A stretch of DNA of 64,000 bases from Bacteroidales bacterium. GTDB taxonomy: Bacteria > Bacteroidota > Bacteroidia > Bacteroidales > P3. The stretch covers positions 1 to 64,000 of the forward strand of contig JAFSPS010000002.1 of NCBI GenBank assembly GCA_017451385.1, read 5' to 3'. The translations under genes were made by a program, and so were the position numbers. Every line of letters begins with the position of its first letter. Positions within the stretch are counted from its first letter, which is position 1. The notes under the pieces are model-generated. The model made no database searches and was not told the origin of the DNA. It saw only the letters and a list, made by a program, of their open reading frames with translations. Below are positions 1 to 9,216 of the stretch, piece by piece.

Positions 1-2
1 TT

Positions 3-323
3 CTATTTGCAGCTTGCCTCACGCTCTGCGCCGGACTGGCTTTTGCCCAGACCCCCAAGAAACCTGTCAATGCCGGGAAAAACGCCAAGGAAGCCACAAC
101 GAAAGATGTTAAGAAAACCGACAACGTCGAGACATCAAACACCACTGTCAAACACGATTGCGGCAACTGCCCCAACGCAAAAAAATGCGACGGCAACAAG
201 ATGAAAACCGCAACTCCTCCCTCTAACAAAGACAACAAAAACGCCAACGGCAAGAAAGATGCCAAAAATACCAAGGCCGCACAAAACACCAAGACCGCTC
301 AAAACACTGAAACAGTCAAATAA
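3..323 (+). CDS. Secreted Lys/Asn/Thr-rich protein, 3' part only
   Basis: The reading frame is open from the window edge to the TAA at 321, so the start codon lies upstream. The visible 106 residues begin with the hydrophobic end of a signal peptide and a likely cleavage site after AFA (AFA|Q). The mature part is low in complexity, rich in Lys, Asn, Thr and Ala, with one small cysteine cluster (CGNCPNAKKC) near residues 52-61 of the visible part. The last third repeats short NTKTAQNTE-like words. I do not recognise a family. It is probably exported to the periplasm or beyond. The Cys cluster could bind metal or form disulfides, but that is a guess. The function is unknown. Confidence 0.6.
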   Translation, partial: LFAACLTLCAGLAFAQTPKKPVNAGKNAKEATTKDVKKTDNVETSNTTVKHDCGNCPNAKKCDGNKMKTATPPSNKDNKNANGKKDAKNTKAAQNTKTAQNTETVK

Positions 324-407
324 CTCAGCCTCACTCGGCATTCACCAAAACTGTGGACTGTGAATAATCACAGCCCATGGTTTTGTTTGTCATCCCATCA
401 TCGTTTC

Positions 408-2183
408 ATGAAAAACATCCGCAACTTCTGTATCATCGCACATATCGACCATGGCAAAAGCACTCTGGCCGACCGCCTGCTCGAAGTGACCAACACCGTG
501 TCGCAGCGCGACATGCAGGACCAGGTACTCGATGATATGGACCTTGAGAAGGAACGTGGCATCACCATCAAAAGCCACGCCATCCAGATGAACTACAAGG
601 ACTATGTCCTCAACCTTATCGACACCCCCGGACATGTAGACTTCAGCTACGAGGTCTCCCGCTCTATAGCGGCGTGCGAGGGCGCCCTGCTCGTCGTCGA
701 CGCCACACAAGGCATCCAAGCTCAGACCATCAGCAACCTATACCTCGCACTCGAGAACGATCTTGAAATCATCCCTGTAATGAACAAGATCGACCTCGAC
801 AGTGCCATGCCCGAAGAGGTCGCCGACGAAATCGTCGACCTGCTCGGCTGCGAACGTGAAGACATCCTCTCCTGCAGCGCCAAGACAGGTGTCGGCGTGC
901 CCCAAATCCTCGACGCCATCGTCGACCGCATACCTGCTCCCGAAGGCGACGATGAGTCCCCTCTTCAGGCCCTGGTCTTCGACTCCGTCTTCAACCCTTT
1001 CCGCGGCATCATCAGCTACTTCCGCATCATGAACGGCACACTCCGCACCAACGACCACGTCATGTTCATCAGCACCGAGAAGGACTACCATGCCGACGAA
1101 ATAGGCGTGCTCCGCCTCAACATGGAGCCCCGCAAGGAACTGCGCGCCGGCGATGTGGGCTACATCATCAGCGGCATCAAAACGTCAAAAGAGGTACGCG
1201 TTGGCGACACCATCACACACGTCGACCACCCATGCGACAAAGCCATCGACGGCTTCGAAGCTGTCAAACCCATGGTCTTCGCCGGCGTCTACCCCGTCGA
1301 TACCGACGACTACGAGGAACTCCGCGCCAGCATCGAGAAACTCCAACTCAACGACGCCTCCCTCACCTTCGAGCCGGAATCGTCACTGGCCCTCGGCTTC
1401 GGCTTCCGCTGCGGCTTTCTCGGCCTCCTCCACATGGAGATCGTGCAGGAACGCCTCACACGCGAGTTCAACATGGATGTCATCACTACCGTCCCTAACG
1501 TGCAGTACAAGGTGCAGCTCACCAACGGCACCGAAATCGACGTCTACAACCCCTCGGGTATGCCCGAACCTAACAACATCAAGGAGGTCTACGAACCTTA
1601 CATCCATGCCCAGATCATCACCAAGGCCGACTACATAGGTCCCGTCATCAAGCTCTGCATGGACAAACGCGGCATACTCAAGAACCAGAACTACCTCACC
1701 ACCGACCGCATCGAGATCACCTTCGACCTGCCTCTCGGCGAGGTGGTCTTCGACTTCTACGACAAGCTGAAGAGCATCTCCAAGGGCTATGCCTCCTTCG
1801 ACTACTACCTCAACGGCTTCAAGCCCTCCAAGCTGGTGAAACTGGAAATCCTCCTCAACGGCGACCCCGTCGACGCTCTCTCCACACTCACATACGTCGA
1901 CAACGCCTACCCCATCGGCCGCAAAATGTGCGAAAAACTCAAGGACCTCATCCCTCGCCAGCAGTTCGACGTCGCTATCCAGGCCGCCATAGGAAGCAAA
2001 ATCATTGCCCGCGAGACAGTACGCCAAGTGCGTAAGGATGTCACCGCCAAATGCTACGGCGGCGACATCACCCGCAAACGCAAACTCCTCGAAAAACAGA
2101 AGGAAGGCAAGAAACGTATGCGCCAAGTCGGCAACGTCGAAGTGCCACAAAGCGCCTTCCTCGCAGTATTGAAATTAGACTAG
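408..2183 (+). CDS. lepA: Elongation factor 4 (LepA), ribosome-associated GTPase
   Basis: LepA is a translational GTPase that acts on stalled or poorly translocated ribosomes and in 30S biogenesis. The protein has 591 residues, normal for the family. GTPase motifs are in order: AHIDHGKST at 11-19, the RGIT switch I at 50-53, DTPGH at 72-76 and NKID at 126-129, followed by EF-G-like domains and the Lys/Arg-rich LepA C-terminal domain. An in-frame GTG at 360 would add 16 residues, but the ATG at 408 gives [17 protein letters not shown], which matches the N-terminus of known LepA proteins, so I use it. The TAG stop is also the first CTAG of the downstream nonamer array. Confidence 0.97.
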   Translation: MKNIRNFCIIAHIDHGKSTLADRLLEVTNTVSQRDMQDQVLDDMDLEKERGITIKSHAIQMNYKDYVLNLIDTPGHVDFSYEVSRSIAACEGALLVVDATQGIQAQTISNLYLALENDLEIIPVMNKIDLDSAMPEEVADEIVDLLGCEREDILSCSAKTGVGVPQILDAIVDRIPAPEGDDESPLQALVFDSVFNPFRGIISYFRIMNGTLRTNDHVMFISTEKDYHADEIGVLRLNMEPRKELRAGDVGYIISGIKTSKEVRVGDTITHVDHPCDKAIDGFEAVKPMVFAGVYPVDTDDYEELRASIEKLQLNDASLTFEPESSLALGFGFRCGFLGLLHMEIVQERLTREFNMDVITTVPNVQYKVQLTNGTEIDVYNPSGMPEPNNIKEVYEPYIHAQIITKADYIGPVIKLCMDKRGILKNQNYLTTDRIEITFDLPLGEVVFDFYDKLKSISKGYASFDYYLNGFKPSKLVKLEILLNGDPVDALSTLTYVDNAYPIGRKMCEKLKDLIPRQQFDVAIQAAIGSKIIARETVRQVRKDVTAKCYGGDITRKRKLLEKQKEGKKRMRQVGNVEVPQSAFLAVLKLD

Positions 2184-2294
2184 AAACTCTAGATTATCTA
2201 GAAAGTATAGAAAATCTAGAAAGTCTAGAAAATCTAGAAAGTCTAGAAAATCTAGAAAGTCTAGAAAGTCTAGAAAATCTAGAAAGTCTAGAAA
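2178..2294 (+). repeat. Nonamer CTAG tandem array after lepA
   Basis: Thirteen consecutive 9-bp units run from the last lepA codon to a poly-A stretch just before the next gene. The commonest units are GTCTAGAAA and ATCTAGAAA; the first, second and fourth are degenerate. The first unit contains the lepA stop codon. Because the unit is three codons long, nearly every unit repeats TAG in the lepA frame. The array fills essentially the whole spacer to the next start at 2308. Confidence 0.95.
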
Positions 2295-2307
2295 AAAAAT
2301 AAAAAAA

Positions 2308-2853
2308 ATGTCCACATTAGCAACTGCCCTCATCGTCCTCGCCACCGCCCTGCTGTCGGTGGCCGCCACAGGCTTCATCTTCTTCAAGATTGCCAAAACC
2401 TATTTCGACAACCAGCAGAAAAGCCTGATGCTCCAGATGAAAATCGACGAGCACAAGGAGTCCCTCAAAGTGGTCACCCCCATCCGCCTCCAAGCCTACG
2501 AGCGAATGGCTCTCTATCTGGAACGAATCTCCCCGAACAGCCTAATACTCCGCACATTCCGCCCCGGCATGGACATCAAGGCTCTTCAGATCGCCATGAC
2601 CAAGAGCATCCGCGACGAATGGGAACACAACCTCAGCCAGCAGGTCTACCTGACCACCGAGAGCTGGAACCGCATCCGCGAAGCCAAGGAGGAAATGATC
2701 AACCTCATCAACGGCAGCGCCGTCAAGTTGTCCCCCGACGCCGACCCGACCAGCCTCGCCGGCGCAATCTTCGAGAGCTGCGCCAAAAGCAAGATACCCA
2801 CCGATGAGGCCATCGAATTCATGAAACAGGAGATTCAGGAACGTTTCTCCTAA
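2308..2853 (+). CDS. Conserved membrane-anchored protein of unknown function
   Basis: The product has 181 residues. Residues 6-29 form one transmembrane segment with a short N-terminal tail, and the rest is a mostly helical, charged soluble domain. The segment after the membrane helix (about 30-70, rich in Lys, Gln and Glu) could be a coiled coil. The overall look, a single N-terminal helix followed by KIDEHKESLKVVTPIRLQAYER, resembles a short conserved protein family of Bacteroidota without known function; this is recognition by eye only. It follows lepA and the CTAG array, is co-directional with the nucleotidyltransferase gene 33 bp downstream, and may be cotranscribed with both. Confidence 0.65.
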   Translation: MSTLATALIVLATALLSVAATGFIFFKIAKTYFDNQQKSLMLQMKIDEHKESLKVVTPIRLQAYERMALYLERISPNSLILRTFRPGMDIKALQIAMTKSIRDEWEHNLSQQVYLTTESWNRIREAKEEMINLINGSAVKLSPDADPTSLAGAIFESCAKSKIPTDEAIEFMKQEIQERFS

Positions 2854-2886
2854 TGAGTCGCCGATTCCCATGGTCTTTGATGCCCT

Positions 2887-3969
2887 ATGGACTCCGCCGC
2901 TCAACAGCTTCTGGCCATCGTCCGCCACACATTATGGCACGACACGCCAGCCCTAGCCACCGAAGACACTGACTGGAATGCTCTCTTCGCCCTGGCCGAC
3001 CGGCAACATATAGGTGCTTTGGCCGCCAACGGCATCGGCGACATGACGCCTCCCCCGGAGGCAAGACTTAAAGCCAAAGGCTACAGGCTGCTCTCCGAGA
3101 ACCTTTACCGTCACCATGAACACTCCATCGCCGACATCGCCGCCGCACTGCGTCGGGAGGGTATCGGAATGATGCTGCTCAAAGGCATCGGACTAAGCCT
3201 GTTGTGGCCTGTCCCCAACCACCGCGCGGTAGGCGACATCGACATCTTCACCTTCCGCATCAACGACAAGGGTCTGGTTTGCTGCCAGAGCGAGGCTGAC
3301 GACATCATAAGCAAGTCTTTTGGCATCGTCGCCGACAACAGCCACGAACATCATAGCATCCTACAAATCAACGGTATCGTCGTCGAAAACCACTACGATT
3401 TCATCAACGCTGTCGACCTGCGAAGCAGCCGGGACATCGAACGCTACCTGAAACAGCTGGCCTCTCATGACATGAAAACTGCAACCATCTGCGGAGAAAG
3501 AATCTTCCTACCCCCCCCAGTATTCAACGCCGTCTACCTCATTCGTCACATAGGTCGGCACTTCTCCGGCTCTCGAATCAACCTCCGCCAGGTTCTTGAC
3601 TGGGCTTTCTTCGTCAGAGCTTTTCACAACGACATCGACTGGAACAGCACCGCCGGCTACTGGCAGAAGATTGGCCTGCTGCCCTTCGCCCAATGCATCA
3701 ACAGCATCTGCATAGCCCATCTGGGATTCCCTCCAGACATCTTCCACGGCATCGTCAGCACCGACCGGCATCTTACCGAACGCATTGTCGACGACATCAT
3801 GCAACCGGAATTCACCACCACACCACCTGATGGACACATCGCATCGGCTTTCTTTCGCCTGCGACGATTCCTCGCCAACGGATGGAAACGTCAGATAACC
3901 TATAAGGAATCGTCTCCCCGTGCATTCTTCTCCCTCGCCATCTCTCATCTGCGTCGGGGCGATATCTAG
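2887..3969 (+). CDS. Nucleotidyltransferase-like protein (NTP_transf_5 type)
   Basis: The 360-residue protein carries the signature of the uncharacterised nucleotidyltransferase family: a helical N-terminal part, then LLKG at 97-100, LWPVP near 106-110, and GDIDIF at 116-121, where the two Asp are candidate metal ligands of a Pol-beta-like fold. Proteins of this type often occur near polysaccharide or peptide biosynthesis genes, but no such context is present here. The substrate is unknown. It ends 6 bp before the convergent msrC gene. The start at 2887 is the only reasonable ATG and follows the previous gene closely. Confidence 0.75.
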   Translation: MDSAAQQLLAIVRHTLWHDTPALATEDTDWNALFALADRQHIGALAANGIGDMTPPPEARLKAKGYRLLSENLYRHHEHSIADIAAALRREGIGMMLLKGIGLSLLWPVPNHRAVGDIDIFTFRINDKGLVCCQSEADDIISKSFGIVADNSHEHHSILQINGIVVENHYDFINAVDLRSSRDIERYLKQLASHDMKTATICGERIFLPPPVFNAVYLIRHIGRHFSGSRINLRQVLDWAFFVRAFHNDIDWNSTAGYWQKIGLLPFAQCINSICIAHLGFPPDIFHGIVSTDRHLTERIVDDIMQPEFTTTPPDGHIASAFFRLRRFLANGWKRQITYKESSPRAFFSLAISHLRRGDI

Positions 3970-3975
3970 CGTGGC

Positions 3976-4431
3976 TCAGAAGGTGGGCAGCAGCAGCACT
4001 ATCTTCTCAAGCCATCCCCGATCCACGTCATCGAACGTCGCCAACTCCCTGCTGTCAATGTCAAGCACGGCGACAACATTGTCATGCTGGATGACGGGTA
4101 CCACTATCTCGCTACGGCTCTCGCTGCTACAGGCTATATGACCCGGAAACTGCTCCACGTCGGGCACAACTACGGTACGACGTTCTTTCCATGCCGTCCC
4201 GCAGACTCCCTTGCCATAGCCGATATGCATGCATGCCACGGGACCCTGGAACGGCCCCAGCAGCAATTCGTTGTCCACCACACGGTAGAACCCTGTCCAC
4301 CAGAACCCGAAAGTGCTGTGTATCAAGGCTGCCACATTGGCCATGGATGCTACGGCATCACGCTCGTCGACGACGAGGCTCTCTACCTGCTTCAAAAGTA
4401 ACGCATAGCGTTTGTCTTTTTCTCTATCCAC
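3976..4431 (-). CDS. msrC: Free methionine-(R)-sulfoxide reductase, GAF domain
   Basis: This enzyme reduces free L-methionine-(R)-sulfoxide in the cytoplasm, with thioredoxin as likely reductant. The 151-residue protein is a single GAF domain. The family pattern LGPFQG (58-63), GKGVCGTA (73-80), PDV (90-92) and FPGHIAC (95-101) is intact. The three conserved cysteines are Cys67, Cys77 and Cys101; their spacing of 10 and 24 residues is the same as in the E. coli enzyme. It is the last gene of the minus-strand run, 5 bp after the stop of the CHU_C protein, so it is probably cotranscribed with it. Confidence 0.92.
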   Translation of the reverse strand: MDREKDKRYALLLKQVESLVVDERDAVASMANVAALIHSTFGFWWTGFYRVVDNELLLGPFQGPVACMHIGYGKGVCGTAWKERRTVVVPDVEQFPGHIACSSESRSEIVVPVIQHDNVVAVLDIDSRELATFDDVDRGWLEKIVLLLPTF

Positions 4432-4436
4432 GTTTC

Positions 4437-5288
4437 TTAACGTTTGATTACCAAAACTCCACGACGACTATAGTTGTGTTCACGCAAGGTGAGGACATAG
4501 AAGTAGTTGCCTGACGGAAGGTCATCGCCACAGAAGTCTCCCCTGTAGTCGTCCGACACATAAACCCGCTTGCTCTGTGCCGTGTATATCTGAACTGCCA
4601 CCCTGCCATATCCCGCAAGGTCAGGAATAACCCAACAGTCATTATACCCGTCACCGTTGGGTGTCAGTATATTGGGTATGAATATTTCTATCTTCTGCGT
4701 CTCTTTTGATGTTTTCGCAGGTGTCTCCTCTACGACATCGTCCTTCTTCTGGGTTTCCGTCTTGCCCTTGACATCGACGGTCGGCAACGGTTCGTCGCTC
4801 CTTATGTCAAACTCATGTGTACGCAATTGATGCTCAAGCAGGTCAAAAACCGAATCCTCCTCCATCGTCACGTTTTCTACCGTCAACACTTGATGCTCAT
4901 TCTTGGCATCAACCTGTTTTTCAACACCTGATGCCAACAGCACGGTCTCATTGCCTCGCCTCTCTTGTCGAGCATGATCGACAGTCTCCGGCGACTTCAA
5001 CGCGGCAACTGTAACCGACCCGGTGTCAACAAATGTCTGGTGGGCTGTCTGCTCCGTCTCTTCTCCTCGCATGAACGTAAAGACCGAAGCTCCTGTAACC
5101 GCCACACCAATGGCTAATGCCCACAGCCAACGGCGACTCGCGACAGACACTCTGTTTCCGCTGCCACCGCCTGCATTCGAGCCAACACCGGCACCAAGCT
5201 CGGATTCAATGTTTTCCCACACCTCTCGGGGTGGGGTCTGCTCTGCGTTTTCAAATGCCGAACGGGCTAATTTCTCTATATCCTGCAT
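4437..5288 (-). CDS. Anti-sigma-like membrane protein with CHU_C (gliding-associated) C-terminal domain
   Basis: The 283-residue protein has three parts. Residues 1-50 are a soluble N-terminal region starting MQDIEKLARSAFENAEQTPP, resembling the short cytoplasmic heads encoded beside ECF sigma genes in Bacteroidota. Residues 53-73 form one transmembrane helix. Residues 204-283 form a gliding-motility-associated/T9SS type B domain beginning IPNILTPNGDGYNDCW and ending in the usual basic LVIKR. There is no cleavable signal peptide, so the C-terminal domain would sit in the periplasm tethered to the inner membrane. It directly follows the ECF sigma gene (37 bp). Control of that sigma factor is inferred from position and topology, not shown. 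Confidence 0.75.
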   Translation of the reverse strand: MQDIEKLARSAFENAEQTPPREVWENIESELGAGVGSNAGGGSGNRVSVASRRWLWALAIGVAVTGASVFTFMRGEETEQTAHQTFVDTGSVTVAALKSPETVDHARQERRGNETVLLASGVEKQVDAKNEHQVLTVENVTMEEDSVFDLLEHQLRTHEFDIRSDEPLPTVDVKGKTETQKKDDVVEETPAKTSKETQKIEIFIPNILTPNGDGYNDCWVIPDLAGYGRVAVQIYTAQSKRVYVSDDYRGDFCGDDLPSGNYFYVLTLREHNYSRRGVLVIKR

Positions 5289-5325
5289 GCTTTGTTATTT
5301 GTTATTTATTGTGTCATGACCATGT

Positions 5326-5922
5326 TCACTCTCCCGACATATACTTCTCCATCATGGTCTTCATTCTCTGTAATGACTTGTAATAGCGCGACTTCAATGT
5401 CGAGAGGTTCACCTTCAGCATCTCTGCAGCCTCCTTAAGCTTGTATCCCTCTACTGCGACGAGGTTGAACACATGCCGCTCCTCATCGCAAAGCTTCCTC
5501 ATCGACCGCAACAAGGCCTCTCTCAGGTCAAAATCCGTCTCGCGGTCACGGACTGCCGTCATCTCCACATCTGCATCCCTGTCCACTTCCACGCACCTGC
5601 TCTCATGCCTATGCTTCTTTGTGGCACATCGTAGAAATATCGTATACATCCATCCCTCAAACGAACCCTCGCCTCTGTACTTGTCTATATTCCTGAACAC
5701 CTGAAGAAAACCGTCGCTCAACACCTCCTGTGCCGAACATTCGTCTGCCGTATAGCGTCGGCATAACATATAGAACCTGCCGCTATAGCGGTCATACAAC
5801 GCTTTCTGCATGATGACATCGCCCCTGCGGCAACCTTCTATGATTTCTTCAAGAGTCAATGTGGTAGTATTCGAAAACAACACACTTGTAGTGTACCTCT
5901 TATCCCTAAAAAGTTGACACAA
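5326..5922 (-). CDS. ECF-family RNA polymerase sigma factor
   Basis: The protein has sigma region 2 (about residues 30-95, including ALYDRYSGRFYMLCRRYT and SFEGWMYTIFLRCA) and region 4 (about 130-190, with DEERHVFNLVAVEGYKLKEAAEMLKVNLSTLKSR split over a helix-turn-helix). No region 3 is present, as expected for ECF sigmas. The start is uncertain: the ATG at 5922 adds about 15 extra residues, and in-frame GTG or TTG codons near residue 14 would give a more usual N-terminus. It begins 12 bp after the M1 peptidase stop and precedes the anti-sigma-like gene, so the three may be one transcription unit. Confidence 0.9.
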   Translation of the reverse strand: MCQLFRDKRYTTSVLFSNTTTLTLEEIIEGCRRGDVIMQKALYDRYSGRFYMLCRRYTADECSAQEVLSDGFLQVFRNIDKYRGEGSFEGWMYTIFLRCATKKHRHESRCVEVDRDADVEMTAVRDRETDFDLREALLRSMRKLCDEERHVFNLVAVEGYKLKEAAEMLKVNLSTLKSRYYKSLQRMKTMMEKYMSGE

Positions 5923-5934
5923 GAAGAAAAAAAA

Positions 5935-8256
5935 TCAAAAAATCTCGATTTTTCTGCTTGCCACAGCACCTCCTCGCAGACCCCTTACGTTCATGACATA
6001 AAGACCTGACGGCAACCCCAAGTCGAATGGCTGTCCGCTGACTACCTCCATGCGGCCGACAACATTCTGTCCTCCGACGTTAAACACCTCCACAGTATAA
6101 CGCTCATCGCTCTCCGCCCCCTCTATGGTGACACGACCCGTCGTAGGATTGGGGTAGATACGTATGGGGGCATTCGACTGAACTTCTCCTACTGTCACAT
6201 AACCCGTGTCTATCACCGCCAGCGTATACTCACCCTTCTTGATTTGGTTGTCAATGAAATATGTCTGCAGGCTACCACTGGTGTGACGTGAGCCGACAAC
6301 TCGCCAGCTGTCGCCGGCTCCGCTGCGGTACATGAGTCGCACTCGTCCGAAGTCTTCATTATCGAGAACCCAGTCCTCATCGAGTGTGCGGTCTGCGCCG
6401 GAACGGCTGAAGTAGAACATGCCGGACATGGAGAAGCCCTCCGGCACATGCCCCGTCACCGTCCAGTAATGGTCTGCCATACGCTCCACCTGTGGACTCA
6501 ACGTGGTGTCTGGCCGTGACCAATGGTGCGTGACATGGAGCCAGGCACTGTCGCCTTCCGAGACCTTGAGTGTTGTGATACGACATAAGGCATCCTCCAG
6601 CGTCACTGGACCTTTCTCTTTTATGATGGCCTGCTGCGCCAAACTGGCCTTCGAGAGTTCTTCGTCGTAGTCAACCACGACGAACGCCGGCTCGAATGGC
6701 AGCTGGAAGGTGGCCGATGCCGACTCCCCGTCGAAAACGACAAGGCGCTTCTCCTTCTCCATCCCCTGCGACATGAATGTCACCCACACCCGGTTGCCAT
6801 CCATCAGGGTATCAGCACCATAGAGCTTCTGTCTTATGTATACTGTCGTCCCAGCCGCACTGTTGCGTATCGAGTCGACGACATAGTCGACAAAACCCGG
6901 ACGGAAGACATGAAAGTCGAAAAAGGCGGTCAAGTCCATGCCACTATATGCCGAGAGGCTGTCGCGGAGCTGCCAGCTGTCGAGATTCTGGAACGCCGCA
7001 CGACTGAAGAGTTTCCTCATCGAGGAATAGAACAGCGTGTCGCCCATATAGCCACGCAACGAATGCCACACCGTGGCTCCCTTGTTGTACACTGTCGAAC
7101 CATACGTGTAGTCCGGTGTCTGCCCATACAGAGGTTTGAAGCCACCGTCAGTCAAGTGGGTGCTTAACAACACATTCTTCAAGTTTCCTCGCGCAAAATC
7201 ACGATAATAGTTTTTATTGCTATCCTCTGTCATAGCCTGTATCGCCACCTCCTCGCAGAACGAGGCTCCACCCTCGTTGATCCACATGTCCTTGCTCGTG
7301 GCGCAGGTCACCAGGTTGCCAAACCAAGAGTGGGCGAACTCATGGCTCATCGTTGCACGGCAAGCCTCATCCTGCGATGCCATGCAGTATGTCGTGAAGG
7401 CTATATTGGCCGAGTGTTCCATCGAGCCCATGGGTGTGGAGACATAACCCACCCTGTCCCAACGGTACGGACCGAAACACCGTTCGTACATGGGTATCAC
7501 CTTGCTCATGTTGTTATAGGCATTCCATACGCTCACGCTGTCATGGTTGAGGAAGCCCAGGATGGCGGGATAGGTGCCGTATTCGCTCTCGTAGTATCGC
7601 TCGATGACATGGAATGGTGCGACGGCGACACCAACAAGATAGGTCGGCGTCGGATGGTCGAGACACCATTCTGTCGTCAGGCTGCCATCGTCGTGCTCCT
7701 CCGCCGAGGTTTGAATGCCGCTGCCGATGGCACGCCAGCCAGGCTTGGCAGTGATACGCAGTCTGTATGTGGCCTTGTCGGTGAAGTTGTCGCGGCAGGG
7801 GAACCAGGCCTTCCCCACATTGTGAGGATACTCATATATGGCAATACCCAGGTTGTAGTATATGTTGTTGTCGAAATAGAAACCGCCCCATCCCTGACGC
7901 ATGATACTCTGCCCTTTACGGTAGTATACGGCCATGGTTACCGTGTCACCAGCCGTGGCGTGGCTTGCCACCTTCAGTCGTCTCTCCGCCGCGTCATAGC
8001 GATATGCCTCATTCGTACCGTCCACAATCACCGAGTCTATCGTCGAAGGATATAGCTCAAGCACGAGACTGTCGACCTGCCGCACAATGCGCATGGTCAC
8101 CGCCGCCGAACCGGCAATCTGCTTGTCATACTTGTTGCCTATGTCGAGATTCAGGTCATAGTGCAGAGCGTCTACACTGTCAGTAATATCATTCTGAGCC
8201 CTTGCCGGGACACCACTCAGCAACAGCAGAATAAGAATGGTCAGTTTTGATTTCAT
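5935..8256 (-). CDS. Secreted M1-family metallopeptidase with T9SS type A sorting domain
   Basis: This is a zinc aminopeptidase of family M1, 773 residues. Residues 1-20 are a signal peptide ending ARA|Q. The active site shows GSMEH at 277-281 (the GxMEN position, with His for Asn), HEFAH at 305-309 and the third zinc ligand Glu328 in WINEGG, exactly 18 residues after the HEXXH motif. The last 75 or so residues (IRIYPNPTTGRVTIEG onward, ending KIEIF) are a type A T9SS sorting domain, so the enzyme is probably exported through the outer membrane by the SprA system. An upstream in-frame ATG at 8313 overlaps panC; the ATG at 8256 gives the signal peptide and is preferred. Confidence 0.93.
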   Translation of the reverse strand: MKSKLTILILLLLSGVPARAQNDITDSVDALHYDLNLDIGNKYDKQIAGSAAVTMRIVRQVDSLVLELYPSTIDSVIVDGTNEAYRYDAAERRLKVASHATAGDTVTMAVYYRKGQSIMRQGWGGFYFDNNIYYNLGIAIYEYPHNVGKAWFPCRDNFTDKATYRLRITAKPGWRAIGSGIQTSAEEHDDGSLTTEWCLDHPTPTYLVGVAVAPFHVIERYYESEYGTYPAILGFLNHDSVSVWNAYNNMSKVIPMYERCFGPYRWDRVGYVSTPMGSMEHSANIAFTTYCMASQDEACRATMSHEFAHSWFGNLVTCATSKDMWINEGGASFCEEVAIQAMTEDSNKNYYRDFARGNLKNVLLSTHLTDGGFKPLYGQTPDYTYGSTVYNKGATVWHSLRGYMGDTLFYSSMRKLFSRAAFQNLDSWQLRDSLSAYSGMDLTAFFDFHVFRPGFVDYVVDSIRNSAAGTTVYIRQKLYGADTLMDGNRVWVTFMSQGMEKEKRLVVFDGESASATFQLPFEPAFVVVDYDEELSKASLAQQAIIKEKGPVTLEDALCRITTLKVSEGDSAWLHVTHHWSRPDTTLSPQVERMADHYWTVTGHVPEGFSMSGMFYFSRSGADRTLDEDWVLDNEDFGRVRLMYRSGAGDSWRVVGSRHTSGSLQTYFIDNQIKKGEYTLAVIDTGYVTVGEVQSNAPIRIYPNPTTGRVTIEGAESDERYTVEVFNVGGQNVVGRMEVVSGQPFDLGLPSGLYVMNVRGLRGGAVASRKIEIF

Positions 8257-8270
8257 GCCAGAAGGGAAAA

Positions 8271-9176
8271 CTAGAACTTTACTACATCGATGAGCCTGAC
8301 CCCGTCGAGCCATACGGCTATGCAGCCCACTGCTCCATCGCCGCCGGCATCCTCCCAGTTCTCGATGGGCTGAAGTGTCTTGGCGTTGACAACCTCAAAA
8401 TATTCGGGCTCGAACTTCAGGCCGTCTGGACACTGCTCCTCGTTGACCTCATGGAATGAACTCAACGTACCCATAACCCATTCTTTCACATCGTCGACAT
8501 CCTCACACTCCGCCATTTCGGCAGCTTGCTGCAACGTGTCGTTGATGGCTGGTGCTATGGCCCGTGCGGCAGGAGAGAGGCGCAGGTTGCGGCTGCTCAA
8601 CGCCAAGCCGTCATCGGCTCGCACTATCGGACAGGCAACTATCTCGATGGGATACTTGATTTGCTCTATGAGGTTGCGGATTATGGCGAGCTGCTGGTAG
8701 TCCTTCTCTCCGAAATAGGCACGCTGTGGCTCGGCGATGTCGAACAGACGACGCACCACCACGGCTACACCAGAGAAATGGCCGGGACGCTGCGGCCCCT
8801 CCATCACCTCCTCCAAAGATCCGAAATGATAGACCTCCTTGACTGGCTCTGGGTACATCTCCTCGACAGAGGGGACAAGGACAAAAAGTTCCTTCTTTGC
8901 TCCGTCGAACTCACTCTTCTGGAGATTCTCTATCAGTGCCATGTCGGCATCCACGGTGCGTGGATATTTCGCCAGGTCTTCCTTGTTGTTGAACTGGATG
9001 GGATTGACAAAAACACTGACGACAACGACGTCGTTCTGCTCCAACGCTTTGCGAATCAACGACAGGTGTCCGTCGTGCAAAGCTCCCATTGTGGGCACCA
9101 AACCCACCGACTTACCCTGGCTCCTGACCACGGCCAAAGCCTCTCTTATTGATGCTACTTTATCAAATTTTTGCAT
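8271..9176 (-). CDS. panC: Pantothenate synthetase (pantoate-beta-alanine ligase)
   Basis: The enzyme joins pantoate and beta-alanine with ATP to make pantothenate, the coenzyme A precursor. The 301-residue protein has the HIGH-type motif PTMGALHDGH at 28-37, FVNPIQF, GPQRPGHFSGV, and ALSSRN in the KMSKS-like region. Compared with the usual form there is a modest extra loop around residues 83-105 (LQKSEFDGAKKELF) and a long acidic C-terminal region. No panB or panD is nearby. It lies between the membrane-protein gene and the M1 peptidase on the same strand, and its stop is 14 bp before the peptidase start. Confidence 0.95.
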   Translation of the reverse strand: MQKFDKVASIREALAVVRSQGKSVGLVPTMGALHDGHLSLIRKALEQNDVVVVSVFVNPIQFNNKEDLAKYPRTVDADMALIENLQKSEFDGAKKELFVLVPSVEEMYPEPVKEVYHFGSLEEVMEGPQRPGHFSGVAVVVRRLFDIAEPQRAYFGEKDYQQLAIIRNLIEQIKYPIEIVACPIVRADDGLALSSRNLRLSPAARAIAPAINDTLQQAAEMAECEDVDDVKEWVMGTLSSFHEVNEEQCPDGLKFEPEYFEVVNAKTLQPIENWEDAGGDGAVGCIAVWLDGVRLIDVVKF

Positions 9177-9216
9177 GGTTATCTATTTGTTGTTTTTTTT
9201 GACATTTTCTACATTA

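Noticed and set aside
360-407. Upstream GTG start for lepA
   Set aside because: The extra 16 residues are not part of the LepA family, whose N-terminus matches the ATG at 408.
2051-2302. Open frame encoding (LESLEN)n repeats over the lepA end and the CTAG array
   Set aside because: The repetitive protein is simply the nonamer array read in another frame, and most of the rest overlaps lepA out of frame. No start or homology supports it.
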